Below, in pieces: positions 1 to 9,693 of a stretch of 64,000 nt of DNA. The stretch covers positions 80,812,484 to 80,876,483 of the forward strand of contig NC_135716.1 in assembly GCF_964656455.1 (NCBI RefSeq), read 5' to 3'. The notes under the pieces are model-generated. The model was not told the origin of the DNA. It did not search any database and worked only from the letters and a program-made list of their open reading frames with translations. How positions within the stretch are numbered: position 1 is the first letter of the stretch; each line of letters starts with the position of its first letter. The position numbers and the translations under genes were made by a program. The DNA is from Halichoerus grypus. Lineage: Eukaryota; Chordata; Mammalia; Carnivora; Phocidae.

Positions 1-1952
1 GGAAAGGCTCTCAGCTTTTCCCCATTGAGGATGGTATTCACTCTGGGTTTTTCATAGATGGATTCTATGAGCTTGAGGAATGTTCCCTCTATCCCTATAC
101 TCTGGAGAGTTTTAATAAGGAAAGGATGTTATATTTTGTCAAATGCTTTTTCTGCATCAATTGAGAGGACCATATAGTTCTTCTCCCTCCTCTTATTAAT
201 GTGTTCTATCACATTGATTGATTTGCGAATGTTGAACCACCTTGCATCCCGGGGATAAATCCCACTTGGTCGTTGTGGATGATCCTTTTAATGTATTGTT
301 GAATCCTATTAGCTAGGATTTTGTTGAGGATTTTGGAATCCATATTCATCAGGGATATCAGTCTGAATTTCTCCTTTTTGATGGGGTCTTTGCCTGGTTT
401 GGGGATTAAGGTAATACTGGCCTCATAGAATGAGTTTGGAAGTTTTCCTTCTGTTTCTATTTTTTGAAACAGCTTCAGTAGAATAGGTATTATTTCTTCT
501 TTGAATGTTTGGTAGAATTCCCCAGGGAATCCATCAGGCCCTGGACTCTTGTTTTTTGGGAGGTTTTTGATCACTGCTTCAATCTCGTTACTGGTTATTG
601 GCCTCTTCAGGTTGTCAATTTCTTCCTGTTTCAGTCTTGGCAGCTTATAGGTTTCCAGGAAGGCCTCCATTTCATCCAGATTGCTCAGTTTATTGGCATA
701 TAGTTGTTGATAATAATTTCTAATAATTGTTTCTATTTCCTTGGTGTTAGTCGTGAACTCTCCCCTTTCATTCATAATTTTATTAATTTGGGTCCTTTCT
801 CTTTTCTTTTGGATAAGTCTGGCCAGTGGTTTATCAATCTTATTAATTCTTTCAAAGAACCAACTTCTAGTTTCATTGATCTGATCTACTGTGTTTCTGG
901 TTTCTAATTCATTGATTTCTGCTCTAATTTTAATTATTTCTCTTCTAATGCGTGGCTTAGGCGTCGTTTGTTGCTTTTTCTCTAGTTCTTTAAGGTGTAG
1001 AGTTAGTTGGTGAATTCAGGATTTTTCTATTTTTTTGAGTGAGGCTTGGATGGCTATGTATTTCCCCCGTAGGACCGCCTTTGCAGTATCCCATAGGTTT
1101 TGGACCGATGTGTTTTCGTTCTCATTGATTTCCATGAATTGTTTAAGTTCTTCTTTGATTTCTTGGTTGACCCAAACATTCTGGAGCAGAGTGGTCTTTA
1201 GCTTCCAAGTGTTTGAATTTCTGCCAAATTTTCTCTTGTGATTGAGTTCCAGTTTTAGAGCATTGTGGTCTGAGAATATGCAGGGAATAATCTCAGTCTT
1301 TTGGTATCGGTTGAGACCTGATTTGTGACCCAGTATATGGTCTATTCTGGAGAAAGTTCCATGTGTGCTCGAGAAGAATGAGTATTCTGTTGTTTTAGGG
1401 TGGAATGTTCTGTAAATATCTATGAGGTCCATCTGGTCCAATGTATCATTCAAAGCTCTTGTTTCCTTGTTGATTTTCTGTTTAGATGATCTGTCCATTG
1501 CTGAGAGTGGAGTATTGAGGTCTCCTACAATTAACGTATTGTTATCAATATGACTCTATTTTGGTTAACAGTTGGCTTATGTAGATGGCTGCTCTCATGT
1601 TGGGGGCATAGATATTTATAATTTTTAGATCTTCTTGTTGGATAGACCCTTTAAGAATGATATAGTGTCCTTCTGTGTCTCTTATTACAGACTTTAGTTT
1701 AAAATCTAATTTGTCTGATATAAGAATTGCTACCCCAGCTTTCTTTTGAGGTCCGCTGGCATGGAAGATAAATCTCCATCCCTTCACTTTCAGTCTGGAT
1801 GTATCTTTAGGTTCAAAATGAGTCTCTTGTAGACAGCATATGGATGGGTCCTGTCTTTTTATCCAATCTGCAACCCTGTGCCATTTTATGAGAGCATTTA
1901 GGCCATTCACGTTGAGAGTGATTATTGAAACATATGAATTAATTGTCATCAT
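1..1952 (-). pseudogene. L1 ORF2 remnant: endonuclease and N-terminal part of reverse transcriptase
   Basis: ORF2 encodes the L1 endonuclease/reverse transcriptase that nicks the target DNA and copies the L1 RNA at the nick. Start codons lie at 1950-1952 and 1947-1949, giving an N-terminus with the typical TLNVNGLN motif, then CLQETHF (endonuclease metal-site region). The frame is broken near 1545. It resumes at 1498-1016 with the RIDHILGHK and FSDHNAL endonuclease motifs. It is broken again around 1016-780 and resumes at 775-209 with [15 protein letters not shown] and LIPKPGKDP, the fingers region of the RT. The catalytic FADD box would lie left of position 1, outside the window. At least three frame breaks make this a pseudogene. 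Domain naming rests on well-known L1 motifs, not on a search. Confidence 0.93.
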
Positions 1953-2034
1953 GTTGCCTGTGAAGACGTTGTTTTTATAGATTGTCCCTGTAAATTTCTG
2001 TTGTAGATCACTCTTGGGGTCTCTCTCCTTTTAT

Positions 2035-2917
2035 AGAACCCCCCTTAATATTTCTTGCAGGGCCGGCTTAGTGGTCACATATTCTTTCAACTTCTGCCGG
2101 TCGTGGGAGCTCTGCATCTCTCCATCCATTCTCAATGACAGCCTTGCCGGATAAAGTATTCTTGGCTGCATGTTCTTCTCATTTAGTACCCTGAATATGT
2201 CTTGCCAGGCCTTTCTGGCTTGCCAGGTTTCTGTGGATAGGTCTGACGTTATTCTGATGTTCCTCCCTCTGTATGTAAAGAATCTCTTCCCCCTAACTGC
2301 CCTTAAGATGGTTTCCTTGGTTCTAAGATTTGCAAGTTTTACTATTACATGCTGGGGTGTTGGCCTGTTTTCCTTGATCTTAGGAGGGGTCCTCTCTGCC
2401 TCTAGGACTCCAATGTTTCATTCCCCAGATTAGGGAAGTTCTCAGCTACGATTTGCTCAAATACATCTTCTAGTCCTCTCTCTCTCTCCACTCCCTCCGG
2501 GATTCCAATTATTCTGACATTGGAACGCCTCATGGTGTCACTTATTTCTCTGATTCTATTTTCATGGATTCTGAGTTGTTTTTCCCTGGCCTCCTCTTTT
2601 CCCTTTTTATCTATTATACTGTCTTCCAGATCGCTTATTCTCTCTTCTGTCTCAGTTACCCTAGCTGTTAGATTATCTAGATTGGATTGGATCTCATTGA
2701 TAGCATTTTTAAGTTCTGCTAATTCCCCTTTTATTTCTGCCCTTAGAGACTCTATGTTGCCATTAATTGATTTCTCCATTCTAGCCATTGTCTTCACAAT
2801 TGCTAGCCTGAATTCCATCTCCGACATCTTGGTTATATCTGCATCCATTTGTAAATCTGCAGCATAAGTCATAATCTCTGAGTCTTTTCTGTTTTGGGGG
2901 CTCCTCCTCCTAGTCAT
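2035..2917 (-). pseudogene. L1 ORF1 (RNA-binding coiled-coil protein), frameshifted
   Basis: ORF1 makes the trimeric RNA chaperone that packages L1 RNA. The start codon at 2915-2917 opens MTRRRSPQNRKDSE. Residues about 40-135 are rich in heptad-type Leu/Ile with Glu/Lys and look like the coiled coil. The RRM-like part begins with RRSNVRIIGIPEG, and VAENFPNLGNE follows. The open frame stops at 2402 after 171 codons, while ORF1-like sequence goes on to about 2035 in another frame, so there is a frameshift near 2405-2430. An intact ORF1 of this family would be about 300 residues. The N-terminus differs clearly from that of the ORF1 at 40921, so the two L1s belong to different lineages. Confidence 0.9.
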
Positions 2918-3577
2918 TCTGTTGATGGGTGTTTGAGGGAATGTATAGAGTCCAAATTATTGACCAGAACCCAAGCAAGATGCACCTGTTTTCTTGGGAC
3001 CTTAGGGTTGCTGGCCTCTTGTTTTCCCAGCCTGTCTTCTGTGGGAGGGGCCTGCCGCGCTATTACTCAGGCAATCCTGTTTGAGCGGAGTTGCCCTGCG
3101 CCCCTGTGGCGGGGGATGGGCTCAGTGGGAATCAGTCTTTGGGGCTTTTGTTCTCTGGCGCCTTTCCCTGGCGGCTTTCCACGTCTCTTCCACGAGTCAG
3201 AGCAGAAGAGACCATTTCCAACCCTCTGCCTCAGAGCAGAGAGACCTCAGTCTGTTCTTCAGTGAACTCTTCAGGCCACACTGTCTCAGTTTCTGTCCGT
3301 GCTGCTGTAAACTGCAGCGTCCTGGGTTGTGCGCCCCTCCGCAGCGCTCCTAGTCCTGCCTCCAGGTTGGAGCACGTCTCTGCCCTTTGTGCTTCTAAAA
3401 CCACCAGCCGCTCCCAGTTGGCGCGCGCGCGCGCGCGACTCCACCACTTGGGGTCCTGTCCCGGGGACTGCAGTTCGCGTGCGGGCGACTCCCCCAGTTT
3501 CCACCCCAGAGGTTGCAGTTCACCGGCAGGACCCTGGTGCACCAGGTTTCCGTCTCGGAGGCTGCAGTTCTGGATCA
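2918..3577 (-). promoter_or_regulatory. L1 5'UTR / internal promoter region, GC-rich
   Basis: About 660 bp upstream of ORF1 on the minus strand are GC- and CpG-rich, in contrast to the AT-rich surroundings. The region carries a pure GC dinucleotide run at 3421-3437. Several overlapping open frames on both strands (for example 3091-3588 and 3231-3578) follow from the high GC content and are not taken as genes. Parts of it can be aligned by eye with 41750-41990 in the 5'UTR of the complete L1 (shared wording around 'cttttgttc' and 'ccctctgcc/tctctgcc'). It lacks the long AT-rich block found there. An internal Pol II promoter in this position is family knowledge, not something shown here. Confidence 0.7.
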
Positions 3578-6075
3578 TGGTTTTTTAATCCATTCTGCCA
3601 ATCTCTACCTTTTGGTTGGAGAGTTTAGTCCATTTAAATTTAAAGAAATTATTTATAAGAAAAAATTTACTTCTGCCATTTTCCTTTTTTTCTATATTTC
3701 TCATATCACTTTCTGTCCCCCATTTCCTCCATTATTGTCTTCTGTGTAGATGATTTTTTGTAGTGACATGTTTTAATCTTTTCTCACTTCCTTTTGTGTA
3801 TATTTTATACATATTTTGTTTGTGGTTACCATGGGGATTACATATGATATCCTAAAGTTATGACAATCAAATTTGAATTCATATCAATTTAATGTCAGTC
3901 ACATATAAAAATTCTACTCCTATACAGTTCCACATTATTGGTGTCACAAATTACATCTTTACACATTGTGTGCCCAATTGACATGGATTATTAATTATTT
4001 TATGTATTTGTCTTTTAAATCTTGAAGAAAGTAAAAGGCAGAGTTGTAAGTTAAAATTACAATAATATTTATGTTCAGCTCTGCCATGTATTTACCTGTA
4101 CAAAGTCATATCTTCATCTGACTACTATTTACTGTCAAGCATACTTGCATTTCAACCTGAGGGACTCCTTTTAGCATTTCTTATAGGTGAGGTCAAACCC
4201 TTCAGCTTTTGTTTATCTGGACTATCTTAATTTCTTTCTCATTTTTGAAGTACAGTTTTACCAGATATGGAATTCTTGGATGACAGTTTTTACTTTCAGC
4301 CTTTTAAATATATCATTCCACTGCCTCTGACCTCCTTCTGCTGAGAAATAGGCTAGTAATCTCATTCAGGATGTATAATACATGATGAATCAGTTTTATT
4401 CTTCTTGCTTTCAATATTCTCCTTTTGTCCTTGCATTTTAGACAGTTTGATTAGAATGTATCTCCATGTGGGTCTCTTTGGGTTTCTATTACTTGGAATT
4501 ATTGAGCTTCCTTTACTTGTACATTCATGTCTTTCATCACATTTGGGGCGTTTGACCATCATTTCTTCAAATAATCTCTGTCTCTTTCTCAATCTCTTTT
4601 TGTGAGACTCCCATAATGCAAACATCTGTCAGCTTGATGGTTCCTTAGATTCAGTCACTTTTCTTTACTTTTTTTCTGTTCCTCATACCCATAATTTCAA
4701 TTGTCCTATCTTCAAGTTCACTGATTCTTCTGCCTGCTCAAATTTCCGGTTGAACTCCTCTGGTGAATTTTTCACTTCAGTAGAGTATTTTTCACTTCCA
4801 CCTTCTATCTCTTGTTATTATTCTCATTTTGTTCATACATTGTTCTCCTGATTTCTTTCAATTCTTTGCTCATGTTTTCCTTTAGGTCTTTGAGATACTT
4901 AAGACAGTTGTTTTGAAATCTCTGTCCAGCAAGTCTTATTTCGAGCTTCTTCAGGGACAGTTTCTGTCCATTTCTTTTCTTTGAACATGTCATGTTTCCT
5001 TGTTTCTTTGTATGCTTTGTGATAGTTTTCTTGAAAATTGAGGCTTTGAATATTACAATGTGATATCTCTAGATATCAGATTGCCCTGCTCCAAGAGTTC
5101 CTTCTTTGTTTGTGATTGTTAAAAACTGTATTAGCCCACTGGTTTTGAGACTTCCAAACTATTTTTGCAAAGAATAGTCCTTGTCCCATGTGATCACTGA
5201 AGTCTCTGTCCTTTTAGATGTGTCCAGCTAGTGTTGTGACAGAGACTTGAATGTCAAGAATTCTCCCAGTCTTTGACAGTTAGCTCTATGATGGGGAAAT
5301 TCTTCAACACCTAGTTATGCTTGCTTTGAGCATAAGAATCAGCCCAAGTTCAAAGTTTAATGTCTTCTCAAGTCTTTTCTGAGTCTGTGTCTTGCCTAAG
5401 CATGCATTTGAATTTCTAGTTTTCCTTGTATACACAGCTGTTTTTGAATGCCCTAATTTCCAAAGAGTCTCACCCTAGCCTCCCCCCATGCCTTAGATTG
5501 TCTATTGTATGTCTCCTCCCCATGATCTCTTACCCTTAGAATCAATCAATCAATCAACCCTTAGAACCATCAAAATATGGCTGAAAGTAAAAACTGTCAT
5601 CCAAGAATTCCATACCCTTAGAATAGATCTGTAGTCACCTTTTCATTATGAGGAACACTGCCCACAGTTTTTCCTCCTGAGTTCTGAGTTAAGCAAAACA
5701 GACATGAGCACTTTGCATTAGTCTTTTGAGTATCCCCCCAGGTAGTTTAGAATAGACATGCACAATAATTTGTTAATAAAGTCTGTGCTGATCCATCCAG
5801 TTTAAGAGAAGGAACTGGGAACTGGGTTACTGCTGCTTCAAGACAAAGACTGCCACCATGCCGGGGAAGGGTTTGGGTAAGAGTAAGTAAAAATGACACA
5901 AAACTTTTTCATTTTGAATATGGCTTTTTCTTGATTGGATGTTTACTTCGTGGCTGCAAAAGTGGCTAATTTCCAAGGCTCTGACAAAGTTGATTGAGAC
6001 AATTTTTGTTTGTCTGTTTCAATATTTCTATGGGGGAATAAGAGTTTGCAGCTTTGTTGTTCACCATTTTGCTAA
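3578..6075 (-). mobile_element. Old L1M/HAL1-like LINE, ORF2 start through ORF1 to 5'UTR
   Basis: Minus-strand reading: 6075-4990 is 5'UTR-like sequence ending at a 'caccattttgct' motif (as read on the plus strand) typical of old L1/HAL1 5' ends. 4990-4265 holds a decayed ORF1; 4625-4362 encodes RYILIKLSKMQGQKENI, resembling the ORF1 C-terminal 'RHIIIKL..KDKE' signature. 3578-3640 holds the start of ORF2 (read as LNSPIKRQ-like wording at the DNA level). All frames are broken and divergence is high, so it is far older than the L1 that interrupts it at 3577. A short foreign insert lies at 5533-5624. I cannot decide between L1M and HAL1 without a library search. Confidence 0.75.
5533..5624. repeat. 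Inverted 36-bp copy of 4266-4301 set between CCCTTAGAA direct repeats
   Basis: Positions 5579-5614 are the exact reverse complement of 4266-4301 (36 of 36 bases). CCCTTAGAA stands on each side at 5533-5541 and 5615-5623, with a third copy at 5558-5566 and a (ATCA)n run between the first two. This looks like a templated insertion made by local template switching, not a transposon. Confidence 0.85.
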
Positions 6076-6674
6076 TATCAATCCCTCTCCCAATTCTTTT
6101 TAAATTTTGCTGCTTTCATTCACATTTCTTGAACTTCTAGTACAGTGATCTTTTGAAACTAAATACAGAAATTTGCCAATTTACTTATATTATTTTAGTT
6201 TATTGGATTTTCATCACTCTAGCTTTCAGATGATATGATCCAACATGTTCTCTCTTCCCACCAGCTTCCTGTCATCCACAATCCAATAAAACCCTTCACT
6301 GTTCTTTAATTCTCTATTTAAAGTTTTAAAAGAATAGCATGATCAATCAGTGTTCTCCCAGTCTCTGTCCTGTCCTCTTAATGGTCTCACCAGCATCTAT
6401 CCAAGAATCAAAACCATGTATTATAGCTATTTTGGTTTTTAATAAATCTAAATTAAGGTTCCCAAGCCATGAAATCTCCTCAGGGAGTGCAGTCGACAGA
6501 TGTCTTGCAGATGCTAGAAGCCTTTAAAAGTCAAAGAAGATAATTACTGATGGCTTTTTAAGTGACATAGACTCATTCATTCCCCAAATTCCATTTAAGG
6601 AAGAATTTTGGATCCCATTTAATGTCTTAAGTGAAATTTTACTTGTAGCACTGAAAACCAGGAGATGGTTTATC
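6076..6674. other. Unassigned non-coding DNA
   Basis: AT-rich sequence between the old L1 and a MIR. It has no long open frame, no SINE or L1 wording that I recognise and no tandem repeat. Confidence 0.5.
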
Positions 6675-6865
6675 AGAAAATGTGAAAGCTTTGAAATCAA
6701 ACAGACCAATATTCAAGTTAACACTTACAAATTAAGCAAATTACTTAACTGGTATTAAATTCTGTTTCCTCATCTGAAAAAAAAAAAAGAAGAAGAAGAA
6801 AATAACAACTGCCTTGCAGGGGATACCATGAAAATTAAATAAAAGAGCACGTATTAAATCATAAT
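6675..6865 (+). repeat. MIR SINE, diverged
   Basis: The series 'ttcaagttaacacttacaaa', 'caaattacttaac' and 'tttcctcatctga' follows the MIR consensus (…cttactagctgtgtgacctt…, …cctcatctgtaaaa…). An A/AAG-rich run at 6778-6800 sits where the consensus has a short A stretch. Confidence 0.7.
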
Positions 6866-7123
6866 ACTGAATAAAAAGTTCCTTTCACTAGAAAAAAAAA
6901 AGAATGTAATCTAGACTATGAACTTTTTCCCCAAAACTACTAATTTATTAAAGAGGTATTACACGGAGTCCAAACTGTTGGTTTATACTGGTTTCTCATT
7001 TCCATATGCTATAGCATGATTTAAATGTGATACAACAGGGTATTTTTGGAAGATGGATGGAGGAACCCACTAGGAAAATATTTGCATGAGGGGTCAAGAA
7101 GCTTCTTAGAAAGATTTCTTCAT

Positions 7124-7194
7124 TGATGAATCACAGACCTGTACCCCTGAAACAAATAATACATTATATGTTATAAATAAATAAATAAATAAAT
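7124..7194 (+). mobile_element. Tiny 5'-truncated L1 3' end with target-site duplication
   Basis: Seventy bases with 'gaatcacagacctgtacccc' and a TAAA-repeat tail match the extreme end of one carnivore L1 3'UTR module (compare minus strand near 35940-35990). ATTTCTTCAT at 7114-7123 is repeated at 7195-7204, a 10-bp target-site duplication, so this is a complete, very short insertion. It ends at module A, not at module B (see 16088). Confidence 0.8.
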
Positions 7195-7204
7195 ATTTCT
7201 TCAT

Positions 7205-8225
7205 AAGGGAAGAGGGAGTCAATATCTAAATATGTGGCCCAAATTTAATGAGTACAAGTCAGAGAATAAAGGCTTCTTTGAGTATAACATAATGATATAT
7301 GCTATTCAGGTTGTCCTCCACCCAGCTCCCTCCACCTTTAGGGAGAGAGGAATGAAATAAAGCAAAAGTAGAAATAAGAGCTATTTCACTCAATTTCCTT
7401 GGGATATCAAGGACACAAGCCCACTATGTTTTATACTTGAGTTAACATAATAAAATGCAAGTTAAGGAGAGAAATTCTGACTCACTTTGTCACAATGTAA
7501 GACTGGTAGCTTAGGAATTAGATGTAGGCAAGAGGGGCACTTGCACTGGATCTTGCTCATCACAAACACCAAACAACAAACTAAAAAATAGTGCAATGCC
7601 CAAAGGTACATCTTTCACCTGTGATCTGGTGCTTTTCTGGCAGAACATGACTCCACTCATGATGTGACACCACCCAGGCAAAGGCACACTTTTCTCCATC
7701 TCCTGCCCAACACCTTCAACACAAAAAGTGGCCATGTCCAAATGCTGTGAAGACCTGTGGATTGTATTACTGCCCACAGCTGGGTCCAACACTGCCTTTG
7801 CATGCAGGGAGAAATTAATAAGAAGAATGCTTGGGTATGATAAAGAATGTATTTTGAAAAGTTAATTTACCTTTTCAGTTCTTCTTTAGCATAAATACAA
7901 TGGATTCTTGCATAGTGAGATCAATTCCCAGTGGCACCCTATATTTCTGAGAGTCCATATTCTTGCTTTTCTTCTTATGCCTATTCATGGTTCCTAAGGG
8001 ATCCACATATCAACACAGTATTCACAATTACTGAGAAACTACATGGTGGCTGAGAAATATTTTGCAACATTAAACAATTTATATTACTCTTAAATCTATG
8101 TATTTTGGTCTAGACTTAAATATGCATGAAGCACAATACCAATTCTTTACATCAGCAACTACATGGGCACTGTGAATTGTTTTATGTTTACAAAAATATA
8201 AGTATAATGAAAATTATATGATATA
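7205..8225. other. Unassigned non-coding DNA
   Basis: No recognisable repeat. The 93-codon minus frame at 7511-7792 has no motif or homology that I know and is treated as chance. Confidence 0.5.
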
Positions 8226-8235
8226 AGATTTTTTT

Positions 8236-9681
8236 AATTTTTATTTAAATTCAATTAGCCAACATGTAGTACATCATTAGTTTCAGATGTAGAGCTCAAT
8301 AATTCATCAGTTGCTTATAACACCCAGTGCTCATCACATCATGTGCCCTCCTTAATGCTCATCACCTAGTTACCCCATCCTTCCTCCCCTTCCCCTCCAA
8401 CAACCCTCAGTTTGTTTCCTATAGTTAAGAGTCTCTCATGGTTTTTCTCCCTCTCTGATGACTTCCCATTCAGTTTTCCCTCCCTTCCCCTATGATCCTC
8501 TGTGCTGTTTCTTATGTTCCACATATGAGTGAAGCCATATGATAATTGTCTTTCTCTGATTAACTTATTTCACTCAGCATAATACCCTCCAATGCCATCC
8601 ACATCGATGTAAATGGTAAGTATTCATCCTTTCTGATGGGTGAGTAATATTCCACTGTATATATATACCACATCTTCATTATCCATTCATCTGTCGATGG
8701 ACATCTCAGCTCTTTCCACAGTTTGGCTATTGTGGACATTGCTGCTATAAACATTGGGATGCAGGTCTCCCTTTGGATCATTACATTTGTATCTTTGGGA
8801 TAGATATCTACAAATGCAATTGCTGAATCATAGGTTATATCTATTTTTAACTTCTTGAGGAACCTCCATACTGTTTTCCAGAGTGTCTGCACCAGCTTGC
8901 ATTCCCACCAAGAGTGTAAGAGGGTTTCCCTTTCTCTGCGTCCTCACCAACATTTGTTGTTTGCTGCTTTGTTAATTTCACCCATTCTGACTGGTGTGAG
9001 GTGGTATCTCATTATGATTTTGATTTGTATTTCCCTGCTGCCAAGTGATGTGGAGCATTTTTTCATGTGTCTGTTGGTCATTTATAAGTCTTCTTTGGAG
9101 AAATGTCTGTTCATATCTTCTGCCCATTTCTTGACTGGATTTTGTTTTTTGGTTGTTGAGTTTGATACAAAACCAGATACAACCAGATACATTTATCAGT
9201 GGAACAGAACAGAGAACCCAGAAGTGGACCCTCAACTCTTTGGTCAACTAATATTTGACAAAGCAGGGAAGAATATTCAATGGAAAAAAGACGTCTCTTC
9301 AACAAATGGTGTTGGAAAAATTGGACAGCCACATGTAGAAGCATGAAACTGGACTTTTTTCTTACACCATACACAAAGATAAACTCAAAATGGATGGAAG
9401 ATCTCAATGTGAGACAAGAATCTATCAAAATCCTAGAGGAGAACACAGGCAGCAACCTCGTCGACCTCAGCTGCAGCAACTTCTTCCTAGAAACATCGCC
9501 AAAGGCAAGGGAAGCAAGGGCAAAAATAAACTATTGGGACTTCATCAAGATAAAAAGCTTTTGCACAGCAAAAGAAACGATCAACAAAACTAAAAGGCAA
9601 CCTATGGAATGGGAGAAGATATTTGCAAATGACATAGCAGATAAAGGGCTAGTATCCAAGATCTATAAAGAACTTCTAATA
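8236..9681 (-). mobile_element. L1 insertion with 5' inversion (twin priming)
   Basis: 8236-9166 is L1 3'UTR and the end of ORF2 in minus orientation: ORF2 C-terminal coding at 8892-8560, with the TIAKLWKELRCPSTDEWI motif. At about 9167 the strand flips, and 9167-9681 is the preceding part of ORF2 in plus orientation. The flipped segment ends at 'KIYKELL', and the unflipped segment starts with the next ORF2 words (…[15 protein letters not shown]), so almost nothing is missing at the inner junction. A ten-base direct duplication (AACCAGATAC at 9171-9180 and 9181-9190) marks the flip point. AAGATTTTT-like words at about 8226 and 9684 are a plausible target-site duplication. Confidence 0.88.
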
Positions 9682-9693
9682 AAAGATTTTTAA
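9280..9693 (+). pseudogene. L1 ORF2 fragment (inverted 5' segment of the twin-primed L1)
   Basis: The 137-codon open frame begins [18 protein letters not shown] and continues with [31 protein letters not shown] and [10 protein letters not shown]. These are the usual words of the post-RT, cysteine-rich C-terminal portion of L1 ORF2. The frame runs into the target-site region at its end. It is part of the inversion described at 8236-9681 and has no start or stop of its own, so it is not expected to be expressed as a protein. Confidence 0.9.

Larger units (their letters stand above)
1..3577 (-). mobile_element. L1 LINE retrotransposon, 5' part (3' end lies outside the window)
   Basis: Reading the minus strand from 3577 down to 1 gives a GC-rich 5'UTR, then ORF1, then ORF2 up to the reverse transcriptase region, where the window ends. 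The order and protein content are those of a carnivore L1. The right edge abuts the start of an older L1 ORF2 at about 3578, so this younger copy inserted into the older element. The far 5' motif seen in the complete copy at 42708 (GGGGAGG with a CAAGATGG site) is absent, so this copy is either slightly 5'-truncated or has another type of 5' end. Stops and frameshifts in both ORFs show that it is dead. The left target-site duplication lies off the window. Confidence 0.95.

Noticed and set aside
3091..3628. Several overlapping frames on both strands
   Set aside because: They lie in the GC-rich L1 5'UTR, where stop codons are rare. None matches L1 or host proteins.
5533..5560. ATCAATCAATCAATCA run as a possible microsatellite locus
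   Set aside because: Too short on its own; treated as part of the templated insertion event.
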